5,064 bases of DNA from an uncultured Collinsella sp. (GTDB lineage Bacteria; Actinomycetota; Coriobacteriia; Coriobacteriales; Coriobacteriaceae): assembly GCA_900551195.1 (NCBI GenBank), contig URVD01000135.1, positions 1 to 5,064 of the forward strand, read 5' to 3'. The first letter of the stretch is position 1. Every line of letters begins with the position of its first letter. The notes under the pieces were generated by a model. That model was not told the origin of the DNA, did no database searches, and saw only the letters and a program-made list of their open reading frames with translations. This document shows positions 1-5,064 of this stretch, in pieces. A program made the position numbers and the translations under genes.

Positions 1-1428
1 TTGTTCGATGGCCCGCACGACACGGAGGGCTTCACCGTACAGCGCAGCCTTTCTGCCGAGGGCCGCAGCCGCGTTAAAATTGACGGCCGCATCGCCAGCG
101 TGCGCGAGCTTTCCGAGCGCGTCGGCGTGATGATGGATCTTTGCGGCCAGCACGAGCACCAGCGCTTACTCGATCCGGTGCACCATGTTGCCATGGTTGA
201 TGCCTGGGCCGGGCGCGCGGCGCTTGAAGCGCTCGAGAAGTATCGCGCCTGTTTTAAGGCTTCGCGTGCCGCCGCCAAGGAGCTTCGCCGTGTGGAGGAA
301 GCCTCACGCGCGCAGGGGAGTCGCGTCGAGGAGGCGCGCTTCGCCCTGGAGCGTATCGCCGAGGTTGACCCCAAGCCGGGTGAGTATGAGGAACTCGAGG
401 AGATGCTGCCGCGCTCCGAGCATGCCGAGGTGCTGGTAGCCACGGCCAACGATGCCCATGCATCGCTTACTGCCGAAGGGGGAGCGCTCGATGCCGTGAA
501 CAGCGCAGTGGCCGAGCTTTCACGCATGGCGACCGTTGACCGCAAGCTCGGTGACATCGCCGACGCACTTTCGGACGCCTGCATCTCACTCGAGGATTGC
601 GCCAATGAGCTGCGGGCTTATCGCGATGGCGTTGCGTTCGATCCTCGCGAGCTTGCTCGCATGCGCGAGCGGTATTCCGACCTTAAGGGACTTCTGCGGC
701 AGTGGGGTCCCACCATGGACGATGTATTTGCCATGCGTGACCGTTCGCGGGAGTTGTTGTCGCTGGTGGACGATGGTGACGAGCAGATTAGGAAGGCGCG
801 CGAGGCGCTCGGGAGCGCCGAACGCGAGCTCTTTGCTGCCGCCAAGGTACTCAAGCGTGCGCGCAATACCGCCGCTCCGCGTTTTTGTCACGAGGTGGGC
901 CGTCAGATGGCACGCCTGGAAATGGGCGGCGCTGAGCTGGTCTGGGAGTCCCGCGATCTCCCTCGCGCTGAGTGGACACCCGCGGGCCCTTCGAGCTACG
1001 AGCTTCTGTATCGCAGCGGTGCCGGATTGACGCCGCGCCCTCTGCGCCGCATTGCCTCGGGCGGCGAGCTCAGTCGCGTTATGCTGGCGAGCAAGGTGGT
1101 CTTGGGTAATGCTGACGGCGTCGACACACTGGTATTTGACGAGGTCGATGCCGGTGTCGGTGGTTCCACGGCTCGTGCTCTTGCTGGCGTGCTGGCCGAT
1201 CTTGCCGCCACGCATCAGGTCATCGTCGTAACCCACCTGGCGCAGGTTGCGGTCATGGCCGACAAGCATTACGTGGTCAGTAAAGAGCCCGGCGATGTTC
1301 CCCAAACGCATCTGGATGAGGTGGCTGGGGACGCCCGTACCGCAGAGATCGCCCGTATGCTGAGCGGCGACCAGTCGGCGGCAAGCCTTGCGCACGCCAA
1401 GCAGATGCTGGAAGAAGCGCGTGCTTAG
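1..1428 (+). CDS. recN: DNA repair protein RecN, 5'-truncated by the window edge
   Basis: RecN is a cytoplasmic SMC-like ATPase that acts early in recombinational repair of double-strand breaks. The 475 visible residues (numbered from the window edge) carry the family's later motifs in order. These are a GQHEHQ motif at 49-54, a long charged helical region at about 65-300 that fits the coiled-coil arms, the ABC signature SGGELSR at 353-359, the Walker B segment TLVFDEVDAGVGG with catalytic D380-E381, and the H-loop histidine at 412 in VVTHLAQVA. The Walker A P-loop, which lies near residue 30 in complete RecN, is absent. Full RecN is about 550-570 residues, so roughly 80-95 residues lie upstream of the window. 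The TTG at position 1 is therefore most likely an internal leucine codon and not a start. The gene ends in TAG at 1426-1428 and is followed by a terminator. Nothing suggests a frameshift or decay. Confidence 0.96.
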   Translation: MFDGPHDTEGFTVQRSLSAEGRSRVKIDGRIASVRELSERVGVMMDLCGQHEHQRLLDPVHHVAMVDAWAGRAALEALEKYRACFKASRAAAKELRRVEEASRAQGSRVEEARFALERIAEVDPKPGEYEELEEMLPRSEHAEVLVATANDAHASLTAEGGALDAVNSAVAELSRMATVDRKLGDIADALSDACISLEDCANELRAYRDGVAFDPRELARMRERYSDLKGLLRQWGPTMDDVFAMRDRSRELLSLVDDGDEQIRKAREALGSAERELFAAAKVLKRARNTAAPRFCHEVGRQMARLEMGGAELVWESRDLPRAEWTPAGPSSYELLYRSGAGLTPRPLRRIASGGELSRVMLASKVVLGNADGVDTLVFDEVDAGVGGSTARALAGVLADLAATHQVIVVTHLAQVAVMADKHYVVSKEPGDVPQTHLDEVAGDARTAEIARMLSGDQSAASLAHAKQMLEEARA

Positions 1429-1505
1429 ACCGAGCCGCTACGTGTAAGTCCGACCCTGCTGCCACGTTTAATAGGCTATAGGAAACCACGGCAAGAATTG
1501 CAAAA

Positions 1506-1538
1506 AGAAAACCGCAGGTAGAACGCCTGCGGTTTTCT
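1506..1538. terminator. Bidirectional intrinsic terminator between convergent genes
   Basis: A perfect 13-bp stem (1506-1518 paired with 1526-1538) has the core CCGCAGG/CCTGCGG and a 7-nt loop TAGAACG. The arms end in AAAA and TTTT, and the outer flanks are A-rich on the left (CAAAAAG) and T-rich on the right (TTTTCTCT). It can therefore end transcription in both directions. It lies 77 nt after the recN stop and about 91 nt after the stop of the convergent minus-strand regulator. The U-tract is richer for minus-strand transcripts (TTTTCTTTTTG) than for recN. Confidence 0.9.
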
Positions 1539-1629
1539 CTATTTCAGGTATGTGGTTGGGCCATACGGATAAAACGTAGTAGATGGGCCGGTTTCGTGGC
1601 GAGTGGCGTCTATCGGCTCCCCAAGTTGC

Positions 1630-2487
1630 CTACTCTACGATCTTATCCGGCTGGATGAGCTCCTCGTAGTAGCTGATATGCTCGCGCGCGTCCTCGATTT
1701 CGGGTAGCAGGAAGTTGTAGATCACCTCGATGATCATCGTTGCGCTGATTTTAGAGAATGCAAAGTCGCCCGTGGTGAGCAGTGCCTCGTGGTTCACGGT
1801 ATTAAAGGTGTAGTCGGCCAGGCGAGCAAGCGGAGACTTGCTGTCGCTGCTGATGACGACTACGGTAGCACCGCATTCGCGAGCTGCTTTTGCCATGCGA
1901 TTCAGTCGGCGTGACTTACCCGAGTTCGAGATGAGCACGATAACGTCACCGGGCTTTAGGGTCAATGCAAACCCGATTGCGGTCTCACTAATGGTGCTTG
2001 CCATGCAGCGTAGACCCAGCTGCGAAAACTTAAATGTCGCATCGAGCGCGACCGCGTTCGTATTGCCCACGGCGGCGAACTCAATAACGCCGGCATTCTT
2101 AAGTGCGTGCACAACTGCGGCCAAGGTGTCGTGATCAATGCCGTCGATGGTCGCATTCAGTTCGCTCACCTTGGCGGCGAGGATATTTTTAAGGCTCTGC
2201 TCCATGTTGTCGAGCGAGACCTCGTCGGTCAGGCCCTCGTTGCGCTGACTCTCCAAGTCGCGCGCCAACGAAAACTGAAAGCTGCGGAAGCTGCCAAAGC
2301 CCAGCTTGCGGCAGAAGCGCGAGACCGTCGCCTCGGACGTGGCAGCGGCGCGCGAGAGCTGGGCGGCTGTCAGACGCGGAGCCTCGGACTGGTGCTCTAG
2401 GATATAGTCGACAATGCGCTGCTCGGACTCGCTGTACCCTTTGTGCGTACTAATAAGGGAGAGCGCGCTCTTGCTGCTATCGGTCAT
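1630..2487 (-). CDS. MurR/RpiR-family transcriptional regulator (HTH + SIS)
   Basis: This is a 285-residue cytoplasmic DNA-binding regulator of the RpiR family, which normally senses phosphorylated sugars. Residues 1-77 form the HTH_6-type domain. The helix-turn-helix lies at about 39-67 and includes LTAAQLSRAAATSEATVSRF followed by CRKLGFGSF. A polar linker at about 78-118 leads into a SIS domain at about 120-250. That domain has the phosphosugar-binding signature ISNSGKS at 186-192 and a second strand VVVISSDSKSPLA at 209-221. Length is normal for the family. I chose the ATG at 2485-2487 because AGGAG precedes it by 6 nt. An in-frame ATG 16 codons upstream (2533-2535) has no ribosome site and abuts a -10-like box. 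The gene is divergent from the PTS permease, so control of that permease, and probably of itself, is the likely job. Known family members repress or activate; which applies here cannot be seen. The exact ligand is unknown. Confidence 0.92.
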   Translation of the reverse strand: MTDSSKSALSLISTHKGYSESEQRIVDYILEHQSEAPRLTAAQLSRAAATSEATVSRFCRKLGFGSFRSFQFSLARDLESQRNEGLTDEVSLDNMEQSLKNILAAKVSELNATIDGIDHDTLAAVVHALKNAGVIEFAAVGNTNAVALDATFKFSQLGLRCMASTISETAIGFALTLKPGDVIVLISNSGKSRRLNRMAKAARECGATVVVISSDSKSPLARLADYTFNTVNHEALLTTGDFAFSKISATMIIEVIYNFLLPEIEDAREHISYYEELIQPDKIVE

Positions 2488-2493
2488 GGGTGG

Positions 2494-2498
2494 CTCCT
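2494..2498 (-). promoter_or_regulatory. Ribosome binding site that fixes the regulator start
   Basis: On the minus strand AGGAG is followed by CCACCC and then ATG, a 6-nt spacing that is close to ideal. It supports the 285-residue start over the in-frame upstream ATG at 2533-2535, which has no purine-rich sequence in front. Confidence 0.75.
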
Positions 2499-2535
2499 GG
2501 TTGGCATGAAAATCGGACTTGTTTTTCAATGCCAT

Positions 2536-2541
2536 AGTATA
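2536..2541 (-). promoter_or_regulatory. Candidate -10 box of the regulator gene
   Basis: Read on the minus strand this is TATACT, a 5/6 match to TATAAT, placed 48 nt before the chosen start codon. No good -35 hexamer is present at 16-18 nt spacing, so it may need an activator or be weak. A start about 7 nt downstream (near 2529) would leave the upstream ATG at 2533-2535 outside the transcript. Confidence 0.45.
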
Positions 2542-2568
2542 CGGGCATTTTCAATTACAAGATACACC

Positions 2569-2596
2569 TTGCCGTTTCAAGTGTTGATGGTAAACT
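2569..2596 (+). promoter_or_regulatory. Candidate promoter of the PTS permease gene
   Basis: TTGCCG at 2569-2574 and TAAACT at 2591-2596 are separated by 16 nt. Each matches the sigma-70 consensus at 4 of 6 positions, and TGG directly before the -10 makes an extended -10 element. Transcription would begin near 2603, giving a leader of about 157 nt. A CTTTCA copy (2595-2600) overlaps the -10 box and the palindrome at 2618-2632 lies just downstream, which suits repression by a bound regulator. The match is moderate, so the assignment is tentative. Confidence 0.4.
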
Positions 2597-2617
2597 TTCA
2601 CCTACCGTTTACGGTTA

Positions 2618-2632
2618 TGAAAGAACCTTTCA
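2618..2632. promoter_or_regulatory. Candidate operator, palindrome TGAAAG-AAC-CTTTCA
   Basis: This is a perfect 6-bp inverted repeat around a 3-nt centre, about 15-30 nt after the predicted permease transcription start. It is the best dyad in the divergent region and the most likely site of the neighbouring RpiR-family protein. It also resembles the outer bases of a CcpA cre site (TGAAAGCGCTTTCA), but it is one base longer and lacks the central CG, so I prefer a local operator. Confidence 0.5.
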
Positions 2633-2697
2633 CCGGAGAATTGCGCCTTGTCTCTTCTCACGCGGACGGTAGGTTGGTATCTTTCATTTGTGGAAAA

Positions 2698-2737
2698 GCG
2701 CGCAAGGACGCGCGTGTAGGGGAGCGCCTGCGGGCGC
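2698..2737 (+). other. GC-rich 5' leader with two small hairpins before the permease
   Basis: The first hairpin pairs CGCGC (2699-2703) with GCGCG (2710-2714) around a 6-nt loop. The second pairs GCGCC (2724-2728) with GGCGC (2733-2737) around TGCG. The GC arms of the two can also pair with each other, so alternative folds are possible. No U-tract follows, so this is not an intrinsic terminator. The second stem lies 11 nt before the ribosome site and could affect mRNA stability or translation, but nothing proves a switch. Confidence 0.35.
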
Positions 2738-2748
2738 AAAACTAAAAA

Positions 2749-2755
2749 AGGAGGG
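2749..2755 (+). promoter_or_regulatory. Strong ribosome binding site of the PTS permease
   Basis: AGGAGGG sits in an A-rich context (AAAAAAGGAGGG), 4-5 nt before the ATG at 2760-2762. It decides the start. The frame stays open upstream to an ATG at 2688, but that ATG lacks such a site and would add 24 residues (including KSAQGRACRGAPAGAK) not expected before a IIB domain. Confidence 0.9.
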
Positions 2756-2759
2756 ACAC

Positions 2760-4781
2760 ATGGCTAAGTTTGACATCATCGCCGCGACCGGTTGCCCGAC
2801 CGGCATTGCGCACACCTTCATGGCGAAGGAGGCGTTGGAGAAGGCGGCCGCCGAGCGAGGTCTGACCATTAAGGTTGAGACTCATGGCCAGGTCGGTGTC
2901 GAGAACGAGCTCACCAAGAGCGAGATCGCCGGTGCCAAGGCCGTCGTCGTCGCAGCCGATAAGGATGTCCAGGCTGAGCGTTTCGCCGGTAAGCCCATGG
3001 TTTCCGTCGGCGTTTCCAAGGCCCTGTCCGTCGAGGCCGCCGGAAAGCTGATTGACCACGCGCTCACCGCCAAGGGCGACGATACGGTTTCCGCTGCCGC
3101 CGATGTCGAGGATGAGGTCGAGGAGAAGGAGTCCATCGGCCACGTCATCTACAAGCACCTCATGAATGGCGTCAGCCACATGCTGGTCTTCGTCGTTGCC
3201 GGTGGTGTTCTGACCGCCGTTTCGTTCCTGTGGGGCATCACGTCCTTCGATTCGACGGCTGCCGACTACAACAGCTTTGCCGCGATGCTCAAGATTATCG
3301 GCGGTATCGCCATGAACCTCATGGTTCCGGTGCTCTCCGCCTACATCGCCGAGTCCATCGGCAAGCGCCCGGCGCTCGTCCCCGGCTTTGTTGCCGGCAT
3401 GATCGCCATCCAGGGTCTGCCTGTCGTCGAGGGGCCCAACGGTACTACGCTCATTGACGCTGGCGGCACCGGTGTGGGCTTCGGCTTCCTGGGCGGCATC
3501 GTCGGCGGCTTCCTCGCCGGTTATGTCATCCTGCTGCTCGAGAAGGTCTTTGCCGGTCTGCCCAAGAACCTGGACGGCCTCAAGGCTATCTTCCTGTACC
3601 CGTTGTTCTCGACCGCCATCGTCGGTCTGGTCATGCTCGGCATCTCCGGCCCCATGGCTGCCATCAACACCGCCATGATGGACTTCCTCAAGGGCCTGTC
3701 CGCCTCTGGCGCCGTCGTCCTGGGTCTTGCCATCGGCTGCATGTGCGCCTTTGACATGGGCGGCCCGGTCAACAAGGCTGCTTACGTCACCGGTACCGCT
3801 ATGCTCACCGAGGCCTTGGCCGCCGGTGTTGGCACCGATACCTACAACTTCGGCACCAACTTCATGGCTGCCGTCTCCGCCGCTTGCATCGTTCCGCCGC
3901 TGATCACCACCTTCGCCGTCGTCGTCGGCAAGAAGTACTTCAGCCAGGAGGATCATGACGCCGGTGTCGTCAACCTCATTCTTGGTTGCACCCACATCAC
4001 CGAGGGCGCCATTCCGTTCATGACCAAGAACATCTGGCCCGTCATGCCCATCATGATGCTCGGTTCCTCTATCGCTTCGATCCTGACCATTGTGTTCAAC
4101 GTTCACGATCCGGCGCCCCACGGCGGCTTCCTGGTCCTGCCCGTTGTCGAGAACGGTCCGCTGTGGGTCCTCGCGATCCTCATCGGCGCTGTGGTCGGTG
4201 GCATCCTGTTCGTGGCCTTCAAGAAGTACGACTTCGAGAAGAATCAGAAGGCCACTCCTGCTGCTCCCGCTGCCAAGTCGGTTGAGGCCCCCAAGGCCGC
4301 TGCTGTCGAAGCCCCCAAGGCCGAGGCTGCTGACTTCGTGAAGGTCGAGAACGTCTTTGTCGCCGAGGACTTCGCTTCTCGTGACGAGGCCCTGAGCTTT
4401 GTATCCAACCAGGCCGTCAAAGCCGGTATCGCCGGCGACGCCGACGCCGTGATGAACGCCTTCCTTGCCCGCGAGGCAGAGGGCACCACGGGCATGATGG
4501 AGGGCTTCGCCATCCCGCATGCCAAGTCCGACGCCATTACCGAGGCTGCCGTCATCGTCGTCAAGGACGAGTCCGGCGTGACCGGTTGGGACACCATGGA
4601 CGGCGCTCCCGTCAACGTGGCCATCGCGCTACTCATCCCGGGTGCACAGGCTGGCACCACGCACCTCAAGATCCTGTCCAAGGTCGCCGAGGCGCTCATG
4701 GACGAGGACTTCCGTGCCACCGTCAAGGGTTCCACCGACGCCGCCGAGATCGCCAAGACGATCAACGCCCGCCTGGTCTAA
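2760..4781 (+). CDS. Fructose-family PTS permease, single chain EIIB-EIIC-EIIA
   Basis: This 673-residue membrane protein imports and phosphorylates a sugar, using phosphate passed from HPr to IIA, then IIB, then sugar. IIB-Fru (1-105) has the loop TGCPTGIAHTF with phosphocysteine C12 and the following VETHGQVGVENELT. An acidic linker (106-124) precedes the IIC-Fru channel (about 125-490). It has eight or nine hydrophobic segments (near 141-160, 176-195, 205-223, 238-264, 276-302, 317-331, 368-390, 429-448, 468-487). It also has the family motifs FDMGGPVNKAAY (331-342), HITEGAIPF (412-420) and HDPAPHGG (449-456). An Ala/Pro/Lys linker (495-524) joins IIA-Fru (526-673), whose phosphohistidine is H587 in GFAIPHAKS. 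All catalytic residues are present. Well-known fused members (B. subtilis FruA, E. coli MngA) run A-B-C, so B-C-A is less usual. All but one of about 38 lysines use AAG, suggesting high expression. No fruK is adjacent, so the substrate could be fructose, mannose or a related sugar. Confidence 0.93.
   Translation: MAKFDIIAATGCPTGIAHTFMAKEALEKAAAERGLTIKVETHGQVGVENELTKSEIAGAKAVVVAADKDVQAERFAGKPMVSVGVSKALSVEAAGKLIDHALTAKGDDTVSAAADVEDEVEEKESIGHVIYKHLMNGVSHMLVFVVAGGVLTAVSFLWGITSFDSTAADYNSFAAMLKIIGGIAMNLMVPVLSAYIAESIGKRPALVPGFVAGMIAIQGLPVVEGPNGTTLIDAGGTGVGFGFLGGIVGGFLAGYVILLLEKVFAGLPKNLDGLKAIFLYPLFSTAIVGLVMLGISGPMAAINTAMMDFLKGLSASGAVVLGLAIGCMCAFDMGGPVNKAAYVTGTAMLTEALAAGVGTDTYNFGTNFMAAVSAACIVPPLITTFAVVVGKKYFSQEDHDAGVVNLILGCTHITEGAIPFMTKNIWPVMPIMMLGSSIASILTIVFNVHDPAPHGGFLVLPVVENGPLWVLAILIGAVVGGILFVAFKKYDFEKNQKATPAAPAAKSVEAPKAAAVEAPKAEAADFVKVENVFVAEDFASRDEALSFVSNQAVKAGIAGDADAVMNAFLAREAEGTTGMMEGFAIPHAKSDAITEAAVIVVKDESGVTGWDTMDGAPVNVAIALLIPGAQAGTTHLKILSKVAEALMDEDFRATVKGSTDAAEIAKTINARLV
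4281..4328 (+). repeat. Two tandem 24-bp units coding the linker VEAPKAAA-VEAPKAEA
   Basis: Units 4281-4304 and 4305-4328 are near-identical and encode VEAPKAAA then VEAPKAEA in the linker joining the IIC and IIA domains. Both have the core GCCCCCAAGGCC. An in-phase 24-bp repeat can change copy number by slippage without breaking the frame, which would alter linker length. Ala/Pro/Lys linkers are typical of flexible tethers between PTS domains. Confidence 0.8.
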
Positions 4782-4816
4782 TCTCATAGATCGCGAATTA
4801 CATCGCCCCCTGTAAC

Positions 4817-4852
4817 AAAGGCGAGGACTCCACCAGGAGCCCCCGCCTTTTT
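4817..4852 (+). terminator. Intrinsic terminator after the PTS permease
   Basis: AAAGGCG (4817-4823) pairs with CGCCTTT (4844-4850). The stem continues through an A/C mismatch, GG-CC, a second A/C mismatch and CTCC-GGAG, closing on an ACCA loop. A run of five T (4848-4852) follows. It starts 36 nt after the permease stop, so the permease is probably monocistronic. Confidence 0.85.
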
Positions 4853-4889
4853 CATACAGCCCGGCACTTAGGGACGCTCCTCAGTCCTC

Positions 4890-4918
4890 AAGTTGGGCAT
4901 ACATAGCCCCTTCAACTT
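4890..4918. other. Hairpin AAGTTG...CAACTT in the unassigned tail
   Basis: AAGTTG (4890-4895) pairs with CAACTT (4913-4918), and GGC (4896-4898) can pair inside with GCC (4906-4908) across a small bulge. There is no T-run after it, so it is not a standard terminator. Confidence 0.4.
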
Positions 4919-5006
4919 AATCACCCTTACGAACAGAGATTCAGCCAGAATTCCGTTCCGCCGATATTGCTCTGGACCGACCGAGTTTCCGCAGCTTGCT
5001 CGCCCC

Positions 5007-5026
5007 GGACCCCGCGCGCGGGGGCC
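5007..5026. repeat. GC palindrome CCCCGCGCGCGGGG with extended arms
   Basis: Positions 5010-5023 form a perfect 14-bp palindrome made only of G and C. One mismatch (A5009/G5024) separates it from two further pairs (GG 5007-5008 with CC 5025-5026). It lies directly before the ATG at 5027. It could be a protein-binding dyad, a cruciform-prone site, or part of a repeat unit. Confidence 0.6.
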
Positions 5027-5064
5027 ATGAGATTTATCGCGAGTTCCGCACGAGCCGAAGAGCA

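Larger units (their letters stand above)
2507..2686. repeat. Cluster of TTTCA/TGAAA pentamers in the divergent control region
   Basis: Eight copies of TTTCA or its complement TGAAA lie in 180 bp. TGAAA occurs at 2507-2511 and 2618-2622. TTTCA occurs at 2524-2528, 2549-2553, 2575-2579, 2596-2600, 2628-2632 and 2682-2686. Random sequence would give well under one on both strands. Several pair into inverted repeats: TGAAAA-N10-TTTTCA (2507-2528), CTTTCA-N17-TGAAAG (2595-2623) and TGAAAG-N3-CTTTCA (2618-2632). The cluster begins within the regulator's 5' untranslated region and crosses both predicted promoters. Multiple binding sites for the adjacent regulator are the natural reading, but that is inference. 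Part of the excess could reflect the local AT richness. Confidence 0.6.
4853..5064. other. Unassigned right-edge region, no gene recognised
   Basis: No recognisable protein is encoded in these 212 bases. On the minus strand one frame is open from the window edge (5062) to TAA at 4868-4870, giving 64 codons. A second stays open for about 46 codons before TAA. Both translations are rich in Gly, Arg and Ser and match no family I know, so non-coding is more likely. On the plus strand ATG at 5027-5029 opens a frame to the edge (MRFIASSARAEE), with only a weak G-run before it. This could be the start of a next gene, but 12 codons prove nothing. The stretch holds a hairpin at 4890-4918, a GC palindrome at 5010-5023, and two similar words CGAGTTTCCGCAG (4982-4994) and CGAGTTCCGCAC (5040-5051). 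It may be the edge of an interspersed repeat or of a neighbouring promoter region. Confidence 0.4.

Noticed and set aside
1..3. TTG at the first base as a true recN start codon
   Set aside because: A start here would leave out the Walker A motif essential to RecN. The window simply cuts the gene.
586..1395. A 269-residue open frame on the minus strand, antisense to recN
   Set aside because: The opposite strand encodes conserved RecN signature, Walker B and H-loop motifs. The antisense product shows no family features.
1467..1482. A promoter (TTTAAT or CTATAG as -10) driving a small RNA that ends at the 1506-1538 terminator
   Set aside because: No -35 hexamer is found at suitable spacing, and the transcript would be little more than the terminator hairpin itself.
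2618..2632. The palindrome as a CcpA cre site
   Set aside because: The outer bases match, but the spacing is one base too long and the central CG is missing.
2688..2759. N-terminal extension of the permease by 24 residues to an ATG at 2688
   Set aside because: The strong AGGAGG site lies just before the ATG at 2760. The extension covers the GC hairpin leader and does not resemble a IIB N-terminus.
2742..4520. A 592-residue open frame on the minus strand, antisense to the permease
   Set aside because: It lies fully opposite a gene with intact PTS motifs. Its translation is extremely rich in Gly, Asp, Glu and His with no domain, as expected when a C-ending codon bias removes stops on the opposite strand.
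4868..5062. The 3' end of a minus-strand gene entering from the right edge
   Set aside because: The 64-codon translation matches no family and overlaps another open frame of similar length on the same strand. Openness in GC-rich sequence is weak evidence, so it is left as an unassigned region.

Overview
The window looks like a chromosomal piece of a GC-rich, Gram-positive gut-type actinobacterium. A Coriobacteriia member such as Collinsella is my best guess. It rests on the GC-rich composition, the C-ending codon bias of the transporter gene, strong AGGAGG-type ribosome binding sites, and a PTS gene paired with an RpiR-type regulator. Taxonomy is inferred, not proven.

Layout, left to right. 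(1) Positions 1-1428, plus strand: the 3' part of recN, the SMC-like DNA repair ATPase. The N-terminus with the Walker A motif lies outside the window. (2) Positions 1429-1629: a convergent intergenic gap holding a near-perfect bidirectional terminator. (3) Positions 1630-2487, minus strand: a MurR/RpiR-family regulator with an N-terminal HTH and a C-terminal SIS sugar-phosphate-binding domain. (4) Positions 2488-2759: a divergent control region unusually rich in TTTCA/TGAAA pentamers, including the palindrome TGAAAG-AAC-CTTTCA, followed by a GC-rich leader with two small hairpins. (5) Positions 2760-4781, plus strand: a single-chain fructose-family PTS permease with domain order IIB-IIC-IIA, followed by a terminator. 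(6) Positions 4853-5064: an unassigned tail with hairpins and a 14-bp GC palindrome, possibly the edge of an interspersed repeat or of another transcription unit.

How the parts fit: the regulator and the permease are divergently transcribed across a shared control region. The simplest model is that the SIS domain senses a phosphosugar produced by the permease, and the protein acts at the TGAAA/TTTCA sites to control the permease and probably itself. The permease seems to be transcribed alone, because a terminator follows it directly and no fruK (1-phosphofructokinase) is visible. The true substrate (fructose, mannose or a related sugar) therefore cannot be fixed from this window. recN is an unrelated neighbour insulated by the shared terminator.

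I see no evidence of a wholly new system. The items most worth following up are the pentamer-rich control region, the B-C-A domain order with its repeat linker, and the structured right edge.
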